Shown: positions 1-7,994 of the stretch, one piece after another
How the letters are laid out: each line of letters starts with the position of its first letter
Position numbering within the stretch: the first letter of the stretch is position 1
NCBI RefSeq assembly: GCF_963668165.1
Contig: NZ_OY764209.1
Coordinates: 558,001 to 622,000 of the forward strand
Direction of reading: 5' to 3'
Length of the DNA: 64,000 nt
DNA from: Marispirochaeta sp.
GTDB lineage: Bacteria > Spirochaetota > Spirochaetia > JC444 > Marispirochaetaceae
Made by a program: the position numbers and the translations under genes
Notes under the pieces: model-generated
Databases searched by the model: none
Told to the model about the DNA's origin: nothing
Seen by the model: only the letters and a program-made list of their open reading frames with translations

Positions 1-1
1 C

Positions 2-1801
2 AGCGAAGTTCCCGCCCCCTCCCCTTTGATCCGGTACAGTCCGGAAATTGAAAGTTGTATTGGAGACTGGTCCAGCAAGCTCTCTGGTCCCGCATCGGAA
101 CTGGGAGTTGCCGACCGTTTTATTGCCATTGCCCTCCTGGAAGAAGACCCCTTTATCACCGAGCATTTCGGCATGGTTGTCGGAAAACAGGCAATCGAAA
201 AGTCCATCGCAAACATCAGCGGTACCGCGGACACTACTGTTGACATGCTGATTGCCGACAACCGCTACTCCTGGATACAGAGCATTTGTGCCGTTGTTGT
301 CTCCCGCAAAAATGAAGGCCCGCAGAAGGGATCCCGGGGAGGCCTGGATGCCATACTGCTGCATCGTTTTCTCGGGATTCCGATCTTCCTCGGGGTCATG
401 TACCTTGTGTTCTGGTTCACCATGGCCATCGGCGGAGCCTTCATTGACTTCTTCGACATTCTCTTCGGCGGAATTTTTGTAGACGGGCTGGGCACCCTGA
501 TGGCCGGCATTGGCAGCCCCGAATGGCTTATCGCCATAATTGCAGGAGGTATCGGCGGCGGGATACAGACCGTCTCTACCTTTGTTCCGATTATCTTTAC
601 CATGTTCGTCATGCTCGCGATACTTGAGGATTCGGGATACATGGCCCGGGCAGCCTTCGTTATGGACAAGGCCATGCGGGCGATAGGTCTGCCGGGAAAG
701 GCTTTTGTTCCCATGCTGGTCGGCTTCGGCTGTACCGTGCCAGCAATTATGGCCACCCGTACTTTGGAGTCCAAACGAGACCGCTTTATGACCATTTTTA
801 TGTCCCCCTTTATGTCCTGTGGGGCGCGGCTCCCGGTATACGCGTTGTTTACCGCCGCGTTCTTCGGCGCCATGGCAGGAGGAGTGGTATTCTCCATCTA
901 TCTCGTGGGAATTGTTCTGGCTATTTTAACCGGGCTTCTTTTAAAACATACCCTATTCAAAGGTACTCATAGTCCCTTCGTTATGGAGCTGCCGGCATAC
1001 CATGCCCCAAGATTCGGTCATATTATGAGAAGCGCCTGGCTTCGACTGAAAATTTACATGTTCCGTGCAGGTAAGGTAATCATTCTCGTTGTGCTTGTAC
1101 TTGCAGTACTCAATTCATGGGGAACCGACGGCACTTTCGGCAACGAAGATTCGGAGGAGTCGGTACTCTCCGTTATCGGAAAAACGATTACCCCTGTCTT
1201 TACCCCCATGGGGATAGAACAGGAGAACTGGCCGGCAACGGTGAGTCTCTTTACCGGACTCTTCGCCAAGGAAGCGGTCGTGGGAACCCTCAATGCCCTC
1301 TATGCCCAGGAAGCGGTTGGAGAGGAAGCCGGAGAAGAGGAGGCCTGGAGCCTGGCTTCCATTACCGCAGAATCCTTTACTAGCATTGCCGAAAACCTTG
1401 CAGGAGTATTTGGCGGACTGCTGGATCCCCTTGGACTGGGTCTTATATCGGGCGACGAGGCTGCTACTTCCGAAGAACTCGAAACCGATGACAGCGTTTT
1501 TGCCGGTCTCCGGAACAACTTCACTCCAGTGAGCGCCTACGCATACCTGCTCTTTATTCTGATCTACTTCCCCTGCGTCGCTGCTCTCGGTGCTGCTGTC
1601 CAGGAAACGGGAAAAGGTTACGGAACAGTGCTGGTCACCTACCTGACTCTCTTAGCCTGGATAATCTCAACCCTGGTCTACCAGCTCTTCGAAGGACACG
1701 GTATCACCTGGATTATTGTTGCTCTTATCCTGCTGGGCGGTATATTTGCAAGCTTCAGCCTGATGGGCCGGGGACGTGAACGGGTCACCTATCCCGGCTG
1801 A
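2..1801 (+). CDS. feoB: Ferrous iron transport protein B, 5'-truncated by window edge
   Basis: Membrane part of FeoB, the GTP-dependent Fe(II) importer of the inner membrane. The reading frame is open from base 2, so the N-terminal GTPase domain lies outside the window and only about 600 residues of a normal 700-770 are present. What remains has the long hydrophobic Gate/core region with the family landmarks GFGCTVPA and MSCGARLPVY in the two Gate repeats, and C-terminal membrane helices. An acidic insert rich in Glu (about residues 430-500 of the visible part) sits before the last helices and looks lineage-specific. A strong terminator follows, and a DtxR-type regulator gene comes next, which fits iron control. 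Identity is secure from the Gate motifs. Confidence 0.95.
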   Translation, partial: SEVPAPSPLIRYSPEIESCIGDWSSKLSGPASELGVADRFIAIALLEEDPFITEHFGMVVGKQAIEKSIANISGTADTTVDMLIADNRYSWIQSICAVVVSRKNEGPQKGSRGGLDAILLHRFLGIPIFLGVMYLVFWFTMAIGGAFIDFFDILFGGIFVDGLGTLMAGIGSPEWLIAIIAGGIGGGIQTVSTFVPIIFTMFVMLAILEDSGYMARAAFVMDKAMRAIGLPGKAFVPMLVGFGCTVPAIMATRTLESKRDRFMTIFMSPFMSCGARLPVYALFTAAFFGAMAGGVVFSIYLVGIVLAILTGLLLKHTLFKGTHSPFVMELPAYHAPRFGHIMRSAWLRLKIYMFRAGKVIILVVLVLAVLNSWGTDGTFGNEDSEESVLSVIGKTITPVFTPMGIEQENWPATVSLFTGLFAKEAVVGTLNALYAQEAVGEEAGEEEAWSLASITAESFTSIAENLAGVFGGLLDPLGLGLISGDEAATSEELETDDSVFAGLRNNFTPVSAYAYLLFILIYFPCVAALGAAVQETGKGYGTVLVTYLTLLAWIISTLVYQLFEGHGITWIIVALILLGGIFASFSLMGRGRERVTYPG

Positions 1802-1833
1802 CAGAATTCCACAAAATTGTAATACGTTTAATC

Positions 1834-1869
1834 GCTCCGTCCTGCAACAACAGGGCGGAGCATTTTTTT
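1834..1869 (+). terminator. Rho-independent terminator after feoB
   Basis: An 11-bp stem (GCTCCGTCCTG / CAGGGCGGAGC, one G-T wobble) with a 6-nt loop is followed directly by a run of seven T. It separates feoB from the regulator gene that starts 15 bases later. Confidence 0.9.
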
Positions 1870-1883
1870 CGGATGGATAAAAA

Positions 1884-2627
1884 ATGGATTTTGCTGTACT
1901 ATCTGAGACCAGCATGAAGAGAACCGGAGACCTCGCCCTGCAGGAACTGCATAAGCGTTTTCCCGCAGCCCTTGATTATCTTACAACTATTTTCCTCATA
2001 GACAGGGACTACGGAAAGGTCGCAAACAGCAGACTCGCCGCACGCCTGGGGGTTTCAAAACCGGCAGTCAGTCAGGCTGTTGGGCGGCTCAAGCGGCACC
2101 ATCTTGCCGACCAGGACTCCTACGGCACAATCCGTCTTACCCCGGAGGGCAGGATCTATGCAACCCGTATTTTAAAGCGTCATTATCTGATTGAGCACCT
2201 TTTAATCCGCCGGCTCGATTACCCCTGGGACAAGGCAGACGAAGAGGCCCTTCGCCTCCAGGCAGCCATCTCCGAAGAGTTCGCCGTCCATCTTTTTGAG
2301 ACCTTCGGACGTCCCGACACCTGCCCCCACGGAAATCCTTTCCCCGGCAACCCCAGAGAAAAGGAGCTCCTGAACGCCCCACCGATCAGCGACGCGTCTG
2401 CGGGCTCCGGAATAATCCTGCTCAGGATCACTGAAGAAGGAGAAGCGGTGGAGGGCCTGCTCCAGTTTTGCAATACAAATCAGCTGCGTCCGGGCCGGGA
2501 AATGGAAGTCATAGTCAATGACGGTGAAAATCTTGTAGTCGGATGCTGCGACGGAAAAACCTTTACTATTCCCAAAGAATTCGCCCGGCACCTGCGCTAT
2601 CGGGATTCCGGTGCTGAATCCCCTTGA
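1884..2627 (+). CDS. DtxR/MntR-family metal-dependent transcriptional regulator
   Basis: Metal-responsive repressor of the DtxR family, about 247 aa. The N-terminal winged helix-turn-helix (about residues 30-90, RLGVSKPAVSQAVGRLKRH) is followed by the dimerisation/metal-binding domain, marked by the motif CPHGNPFPG near residue 150. The C-terminal third resembles the FeoA/SH3-like domain of long DtxR proteins. Members sense Fe(II) or Mn(II) and repress uptake genes. It lies just after feoB and its stop overlaps the region where the DUF1007 gene could start, so it probably controls feoB and the downstream metal genes. The metal cannot be told from sequence. An in-frame ATG at 1914 is an alternative start. 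Confidence 0.88.
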   Translation: MDFAVLSETSMKRTGDLALQELHKRFPAALDYLTTIFLIDRDYGKVANSRLAARLGVSKPAVSQAVGRLKRHHLADQDSYGTIRLTPEGRIYATRILKRHYLIEHLLIRRLDYPWDKADEEALRLQAAISEEFAVHLFETFGRPDTCPHGNPFPGNPREKELLNAPPISDASAGSGIILLRITEEGEAVEGLLQFCNTNQLRPGREMEVIVNDGENLVVGCCDGKTFTIPKEFARHLRYRDSGAESP

Positions 2628-2641
2628 CCATTTTGCAGGAA

Positions 2642-3271
2642 ATGGTAAACATCCAATCCATGATACGCCGACTGCTTCTTCTTATTCTTCTTTCTGTTCC
2701 AACACTCCTTACCGCCCATCCCCACATGTTCATCGATACCCGGCTGAAGGTTGAACTCGACGGAAACATCCTGAAACGACTCGAGATAACCTGGTACTTC
2801 GACCCCATGTTTACCGCCTCGATAGTGGGGGATTTCGACAGCGATAAAAACGGAGTCTTTACTCCCGACGAGACGGAAGAGGTGCGAGAATACGCCTTTT
2901 CCAATCTGGAAAACTACGATTACTTTACTTTCCTCGAGCTGGAAAACACGACACATGTACCGCAAAAAATAGAGGACTTCAGGGTTTTCGTGGAAAACGG
3001 ACAGCTTGTATACCGATTCTCCATTCCTTTTGATCTTCCGATCAGCGATAAGAGCTTTTCCGTCGCGATTTACGATGACACCTATTTCTGCGATATCCTG
3101 TATCATGAAGAAAACCCCGTTGAATTTTCGGGAACCAGACCGGCGGACTGGGGGATTGTGGAAAACAGGAACATGAGTATCAATTACGGCGGGCCCGTAT
3201 CGGTATCCAGGGACGGCAAGGAGTATTCCGGCACCGCCTATCCTCAACAGCTGCAAGTCCATCTGCAGTAG
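2642..3271 (+). CDS. DUF1007 family exported protein
   Basis: Exported protein of the DUF1007 family (COG3683), about 210 aa. A signal peptide is clear (MIRRLLLLILLSVPTLLTA, then HPHMF). The mature start with HPHMFID and the acidic body are typical of the family, which is usually encoded beside NicO/RcnA-type permeases and is thought to present or sense a metal in the periplasm; the function is not established. The start is uncertain: TTG 2624, ATG 2642 and ATG 2660 are all in frame, none has a well-spaced ribosome site, and only the last places the signal peptide at the very N-terminus. It is 14 bases from the NicO gene, so the two are likely one operon. Confidence 0.75.
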   Translation: MVNIQSMIRRLLLLILLSVPTLLTAHPHMFIDTRLKVELDGNILKRLEITWYFDPMFTASIVGDFDSDKNGVFTPDETEEVREYAFSNLENYDYFTFLELENTTHVPQKIEDFRVFVENGQLVYRFSIPFDLPISDKSFSVAIYDDTYFCDILYHEENPVEFSGTRPADWGIVENRNMSINYGGPVSVSRDGKEYSGTAYPQQLQVHLQ

Positions 3272-3285
3272 AAAGTAGAAATCAG

Positions 3286-4188
3286 ATGCAGCGAAAGATC
3301 CTGATTATGCTGCTCCTTACAGGAAGCACAGTCCTTCTGGCACAGAGCAATCCTTTTCTCTCTACCGGGAACGGTACGCAGCAGGAAAATACAGAACACA
3401 AGGTCAGGGAACCGGCAGCGGTCCGCTCCTCAGGTCCATTTTTCGCCCGCATATCAGCCATTCAGAGGAGTCTTCAGCGCGGCATCTCCTCTTCTCTCGA
3501 GGAGGCCTCCTCGGGCAGGGATCCCGGGGCAGTCCTGCTGATTACCGGCATCGCCTTTGTGTACGGATTCATTCACGCCCTGGGACCTGGTCACAGAAAA
3601 ACCGTCCTGCTGGGATATTTCCTGGGAGAGAAGGCCAGGCCCGCTGCAGGAATCGCGACAGGGATTCTGCTGGCCCTGGCCCACGCAGGAAGCGCTCTGG
3701 TTCTGGTGGGTGGTCTATCCTGGCTGGCGGTCAATTCAATGCTTATTTCCCTGAACAGGGCGGAACAGTATCTCTATCCGGCTACCTGCGTCATCATAAG
3801 CCTGATCGGCCTCTGGATGCCTGTAAAAGGAATCCTGGAATTCCGCGACCGCGACGAGAGGGATTCGGACCACTCCGTAAGCCCGGGCACCGGGGGAATT
3901 ATTCTGTCAGGGCTTGTACCCTGTCCAGGGGCCTCGGCCATCATGATCTTTTCTATCGCCTCCGGGGCAGTGTGGATCGGGGTTCTGGCAGTGCTTGCGA
4001 TGTCCCTGGGAATGGGAATAGTACTTGCCGGGATCGGACTTGTAAGTATCCTCTTTCGCGAGAAAATCGCCTCCCTCTTCAAGAATGATGCTGCCGGCAG
4101 AACACTGGAGCTAGTGCTCCATATCGGCGGGGGTATTCTCGTTGCCGGTTTTGGGGTTGTTCTTCTGGCCGGAACCTTTGCGGGCTGA
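3286..4188 (+). CDS. NicO/RcnA-like nickel-cobalt transport permease
   Basis: Inner-membrane permease of the NicO superfamily (COG2215), 300 aa. An N-terminal signal-like segment and a polar periplasmic stretch (residues 20-85) precede about six membrane helices. The family signature HALGPGHRK is at about residues 97-105 and a second one, GLVPCPGA, at about residue 206. Relatives move Ni, Co or possibly other divalent metals, some inward and some outward. The central loop is Asp/Arg/His-rich (RDRDERDSDH), as in RcnA-type exporters. Paired with the DUF1007 protein, as in many bacteria. Its last 78 bases overlap a gene on the opposite strand. Confidence 0.85.
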   Translation: MQRKILIMLLLTGSTVLLAQSNPFLSTGNGTQQENTEHKVREPAAVRSSGPFFARISAIQRSLQRGISSSLEEASSGRDPGAVLLITGIAFVYGFIHALGPGHRKTVLLGYFLGEKARPAAGIATGILLALAHAGSALVLVGGLSWLAVNSMLISLNRAEQYLYPATCVIISLIGLWMPVKGILEFRDRDERDSDHSVSPGTGGIILSGLVPCPGASAIMIFSIASGAVWIGVLAVLAMSLGMGIVLAGIGLVSILFREKIASLFKNDAAGRTLELVLHIGGGILVAGFGVVLLAGTFAG

Positions 4189-4431
4189 CTGCGTCTTTAT
4201 CCGTGCCGAAATTTCCGCGAGGATTTCATCGTAGCCCACTGGCAGATGGGGTTTCAGACAGCCGCTGCAGTCTTTTACTCCCTCTTCGGTCAGAACATAG
4301 CTTCCACCGCAATCAGGAAACCAGTAGAGGGGACAAAAACAGAAAAGGCAGTTTATCTCTTCAATCCCTTTGTGGCAGGGATAATACTTGCACTTTCGGT
4401 TACTGAACCAGCGATAGCTTTCCTTTTGCAT
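4111..4431 (-). CDS. Cysteine-rich small domain protein
   Basis: A 106-aa protein whose first ~70 residues carry a dense Cys pattern (CKYYPCHKG, CLFCFCPLY, DCGG, DCSGC) and a PH-x-YD tail, matching the family known as cysteine-rich small domain (PF04071). The pattern suggests a metal or Fe-S site; no enzyme function is known to me. The last ~30 residues are polar and lie antisense to the end of the NicO gene, so the conserved core itself does not depend on the overlap. The link with a nickel/cobalt permease next door fits a metal-related role, but this is inference. Confidence 0.75.
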   Translation of the reverse strand: MQKESYRWFSNRKCKYYPCHKGIEEINCLFCFCPLYWFPDCGGSYVLTEEGVKDCSGCLKPHLPVGYDEILAEISARIKTQSARKGSGQKNNPKTGNENTPADMEH

Positions 4432-4582
4432 ATGCGCTAACCAGTATACTCAGACCCGGTCCTTGCAGGCAATGGCGCCGCCAGACAAATCTACCTGCCA
4501 TGCAGAAAACTTCTCTCCAGGGTATTGGCATCCACCGGCGCAAACGGTTAATCTACACGCTGCAGAAGAATTGGAGGCATCC

Positions 4583-6394
4583 ATGCGTTTTATTCCTGAA
4601 TACTCTTCTCTTGCTTATTCCCGTCAATATGGTAAATCCCCGCTGTCACTCTCCGGACGTTGGCCGTTGGAAGACGGCAGTCTCCAGCTCGAATTTGAGG
4701 AAGAGCGGAAAAATGAATCACCCCGGTATCGCTTTATTCTAAAAGGCAAACAGGGAATTTTTCTACATTCTGTCAGCCTGACCGGACGGCTGGAAGGCAC
4801 CCTTCGTCCTGTGTCCCTGTTCAGCGAAGGACACCACTCCCGGACCTGTGTCGAGATTCTCAGCCCTTCGGACCGTCAATACCAGACTCGCAGGAAAGCC
4901 GGAGAGCACGACTCGGCGAGCATGGTTATCCTTTCCGATGGGCTGAATCCGGACCTGATGCTCGCCCAGGAGGCCCCTTTTCAGGAATTTACCTCCTGCA
5001 CGGTACACAGCGCCCGGCAGCCGGTTCACATTACCCTGACCTGGGTCATTGAACGGGAAGTAGAAGCCGGACAGAGCTATTCCACCGGCTGGATTACCCA
5101 GTCCGCCGGAACAGGGGAAGTACTGCTGCGGGACTGGAGTCTCCGTAATGCAAGCAGGCTTCCCTCCATAAATAAACCGGGTAAAACGCCGCCGATGGTA
5201 TGGTCGCCGGCACCTCGCCGCTATTTCGAAACTTCAGCGGAAGAAATTCGCCGTAATCTGAATGCTGCCAGGGAAAAGCGGCTGCCTTTTGATGTCCTGC
5301 TGATCGATGATGGCTGGCAGCGGACAATCGGAGACTGGACCGGCGCCGACGAACGTTTCAATGACAAACTCCCCGTGCTTGCACAGGAAATCGCGGCTGC
5401 CGATTTCCGGCCGGGATTGTGGATCGCCCCCTTTGTCGCCGCCAGGGACTCCAGTATCTACGCTAAACCCGGATGGCTGCTGTGCAACGAAAGAGGAAAA
5501 CCCGTGGAAGCAGGCTACAATCCCCGCTGGAAAAAGCAGATGTTTGCTTTGGATATAAGCCATCCCGAGGTAGCCGAGTATATTACACAGCTGATTACAC
5601 GCATTACCCGAGACTGGGGCTTCAGCTATCTGAAGCTGGATTTTCTTCATGCAGCTTCATTAAATGGAAGCCGTTACAACAGCAAACGTACACCGGCCCA
5701 GGTTCTGATTGAAGGACTGGAAAGAATCCGCAAAGCTGCAGGAGATATGGTACATCTGGCAGCAAACGGCCTGCCTTTACCGGCAGGAGAGGGGATCCTT
5801 GACTCAGTCAGCATAGCTCCGGAGTTTATTCCCCAGTCAAAAAAATCCCGGCTTCCAGGATTGCCTCGCACCAGGATGAACGAAGAATCCCGGCGGGTTA
5901 TCCGGAATATTGTGCTCCGCAGTCACATGAATCGGACCTTCTGGATCAATGTAGCCGGTCACTTAATTTTTACAAAAAGCGCTTCAATGGTGGAAAACCA
6001 GAGGAACGCGGCACTGCGGGCGGCTCTGATATACAGCGGAGGAAGCCTGTTTGTTGCTGACGATCTGAGCCTTTACGGGGAAGAAGAAGCCGAGCTGATT
6101 AAAAACAGCTTTGCAGAGGCACGGGAACTCAGCAAAGGACAAACTACCCCGCTGCGCTTATTCGGTGAGCCCGGGGTCTGCACCGTATACAACGATAGCG
6201 GCTGCATTGTACTATTTAATCTCAACGATACCGAAACAACAATTGAATTGCGTCTTTCACCCTTTCGTGAGCTCCTGGCGCCATATAATTCATACCGCCC
6301 CTTTGACGGCGCAGAAGACCACCCCCTCGAGGCACCCCGAAATATTACCCTTAAACCGCGGGAATACAGGCAGATACAGCTTCGCAACATCTGA
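4583..6394 (+). CDS. Alpha-galactosidase, glycoside hydrolase family 36
   Basis: Probable cytoplasmic alpha-galactosidase of family GH36 (clan GH-D), about 603 aa. No signal peptide. A beta-sandwich N-terminal region (about residues 1-190) precedes the TIM barrel, which starts near PPMVWSPAPRRYFE and has the family landmark LLIDDGWQ, the WIAPF strand and the nucleophile motif YLKLDFLH with Asp353. The C-terminal part is a small beta domain. The start at 4583 was chosen over upstream in-frame codons because GGAGG lies 6 bases before it and the preceding residues are not conserved-looking. It would release galactose from alpha-galactosides. No transporter gene is adjacent. Confidence 0.85.
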   Translation: MRFIPEYSSLAYSRQYGKSPLSLSGRWPLEDGSLQLEFEEERKNESPRYRFILKGKQGIFLHSVSLTGRLEGTLRPVSLFSEGHHSRTCVEILSPSDRQYQTRRKAGEHDSASMVILSDGLNPDLMLAQEAPFQEFTSCTVHSARQPVHITLTWVIEREVEAGQSYSTGWITQSAGTGEVLLRDWSLRNASRLPSINKPGKTPPMVWSPAPRRYFETSAEEIRRNLNAAREKRLPFDVLLIDDGWQRTIGDWTGADERFNDKLPVLAQEIAAADFRPGLWIAPFVAARDSSIYAKPGWLLCNERGKPVEAGYNPRWKKQMFALDISHPEVAEYITQLITRITRDWGFSYLKLDFLHAASLNGSRYNSKRTPAQVLIEGLERIRKAAGDMVHLAANGLPLPAGEGILDSVSIAPEFIPQSKKSRLPGLPRTRMNEESRRVIRNIVLRSHMNRTFWINVAGHLIFTKSASMVENQRNAALRAALIYSGGSLFVADDLSLYGEEEAELIKNSFAEARELSKGQTTPLRLFGEPGVCTVYNDSGCIVLFNLNDTETTIELRLSPFRELLAPYNSYRPFDGAEDHPLEAPRNITLKPREYRQIQLRNI

Positions 6395-6400
6395 CGTACA

Positions 6401-6427
6401 GGCCCCGGTACAAGCCGGGGCCCTTTT
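6401..6427 (+). terminator. Rho-independent terminator after the GH36 gene
   Basis: An 8-bp GC stem (GGCCCCGG / CCGGGGCC) with a 6-nt loop and a short T run. The IS110-type element begins 8 bases downstream. Confidence 0.85.
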
Positions 6428-6559
6428 ATCATTAGGGCACCTCTAAAAACTACTCTTTATTGCCCTATGCAGCGTTGTCGGGATTTCCCGCAGTCCTCAA
6501 CTCTTGTTATCACAAGAGCTTGCGGGTGCTATAAAATCCCTTCGCCTTGCCCATGACAA

Positions 6560-6750
6560 AAATACCACGTTTTTAGAGATTGTATGATTTACGTGGTTGG
6601 GCGCAGAGAGTTATCCTCTATCTGACGGGATTGGGGAGCCGGCGGTAGGTTGAGGGCACCGGGAGGCATAAGACCTCGCTTTAGAGATTAACTGAAACCT
6701 GCCACCGAACACCATAGAGCGGTGCGCCGAGTGACCGGCGCAACCGCGAA
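6560..6750 (+). ncRNA. Candidate bridge RNA in the IS110 left end
   Basis: Three hairpins in a row can be drawn. Hairpin 1 pairs ACCACGT (6564-6570) with ACGTGGT (6591-6597). Hairpin 2 pairs CGGCGGTAGGTT (6640-6651) with AACCTGCCACCG (6696-6707), one wobble and one mismatch, leaving a 44-nt loop. Hairpin 3 pairs GCGGTGCGCCG (6719-6729) with CGGCGC and ACCGC (6736-6747). The hairpin 2 loop contains GGGCACC (6654-6660), identical to the IS end, and TTTAGAG (6680-6686), complementary to CTCTAAA just inside that end. This is what a donor-binding loop should look like. Boundaries and transcription are inferred. Confidence 0.5.
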
Positions 6751-6819
6751 TAGGAGTACGGTGTAACTCGCGTCTGACCAAAGACTCCCAGTCCTTCTTA
6801 TAACCGAAAGGAGGGAAAA

Positions 6820-7911
6820 ATGGAAGAGAAGATTCGGTATGTAGGCATCGACCTTGGTAAACGGACTTACCAGTGTGCGATTCTCGATGAGAAAGCCAAG
6901 AATCAACAGTTCAATGGAAAAGCCGATGGGATTGGCTTAGAGCGACTTGCCAAGAGATTGGGTAATGATGATTTGGTAGGACTGGAAGCGGGGAACAATG
7001 CGTTCAATATTGCTCGATATCTGACTGACCGGGTTGGGTGCCATGTTGTTGTTCTGAACCCTGGGAAGCTTGCAATGATTTACCAATCGCTGAAAAAAAC
7101 GGATAGGGAAGATGCAGTACAAATTGCCCGCCTGTTACAGCGGAACCCGGTAGAAGAATTGCCAACCGTACCGTTGCCAACGAAGAAAGAGGAAGAGGAG
7201 AGGTCAGTTGTAGCCGAACTGGCAACTTACAAAGCAGACCGAACAAGGTACATAAACCGGCTCCATAGTGTGTTTCTCGATTCGGGTATTACAACGATAA
7301 CGAAAGCGGATCTAAAAACGGCATCGAACAGAGAGAAGAACGTATTGACCCTTCTTACCGGACGGCATGTTCGAGAAGCGAGGCGACTGATAGAAATGGT
7401 TGCCTACTGTGAAGCGATTATTGAAGATTTAGAACAGGAAACAAAGCAGTTCCTGGAATCCGAGAAGAACACTGGGATTCTCATGTCTGTCCCAGGAGTC
7501 GGTCCTGCTACCGCGTTGGCTTTTATTGCCTACGTAGGGGATGGAAGTCGATTTGCGAATGCAGATCAGGTGGCAAACTACGCAGGCCTCACACCTCGGG
7601 TCGATAGCTCTGGGGAAACTCATCGAATGGGGCCAATATCAAAGCGAGGATGTGCATATTTGCGCAGAGTGATCGTACAGGCAGCATGGTCACTGGTGCG
7701 TTCGAAAAGTGGGGGGCACTTGAAAGAGGCTTACAAAACTTTAATCACTCGAAAACCTAAAGCAGTAGCGATTATTGCCATTGCTCGGAGATTAGTAAAG
7801 CTTCTGTACACCTTGGTGACAAAGAAGACATATTATCGGTATAGCCAGCTTAAAGAGAGGCTTGCGAAGCTGAAATATCATAAATTACAAATTATTGGAT
7901 TGGGGTCTTGA
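6820..7911 (+). CDS. IS110-family transposase (DEDD recombinase)
   Basis: 363 aa. The N-terminal RuvC-like DEDD domain shows GIDLGK (first Asp), GLEAGNN (Glu) and KTDREDAVQIARLL (the two Asp); the C-terminal Transposase_20 domain has PGVGPATALAFIAYVGD and the downstream serine region (TPRVDSSGETHRMGPISKRG) typical of the family. The frame is intact, so the element may still be active. A good ribosome site (GGAGGG) lies 6 bases before the ATG. Confidence 0.95.
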   Translation: MEEKIRYVGIDLGKRTYQCAILDEKAKNQQFNGKADGIGLERLAKRLGNDDLVGLEAGNNAFNIARYLTDRVGCHVVVLNPGKLAMIYQSLKKTDREDAVQIARLLQRNPVEELPTVPLPTKKEEEERSVVAELATYKADRTRYINRLHSVFLDSGITTITKADLKTASNREKNVLTLLTGRHVREARRLIEMVAYCEAIIEDLEQETKQFLESEKNTGILMSVPGVGPATALAFIAYVGDGSRFANADQVANYAGLTPRVDSSGETHRMGPISKRGCAYLRRVIVQAAWSLVRSKSGGHLKEAYKTLITRKPKAVAIIAIARRLVKLLYTLVTKKTYYRYSQLKERLAKLKYHKLQIIGLGS

Positions 7912-7994
7912 CGTAAAACATAGGAGGTGCCCATTAATAAAAAATTTGATATCAGCCCTCATTTACACAATACTAGGTAGCAAGGGGGAGAATA

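Larger units (their letters stand above)
6435..7932 (+). mobile_element. IS110-family insertion sequence
   Basis: A 1.5-kb element with one transposase gene and a 385-bp non-coding left end. The proposed ends are a perfect 9-bp inverted repeat, GGGCACCTC at 6435-6443 and GAGGTGCCC at 7924-7932, each flanked outside by ATTA. IS110 members often lack true terminal repeats and target duplications, so the boundaries are a best estimate. The long left end is the place where the IS110 subgroup encodes its guide (bridge) RNA. The element sits just past the GH36 terminator and just before the chemoreceptor gene, and it disrupts no coding sequence. Confidence 0.8.

Noticed and set aside
265..897. 210-aa minus-strand frame
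   Set aside because: Antisense to the FeoB Gate region; no motif.
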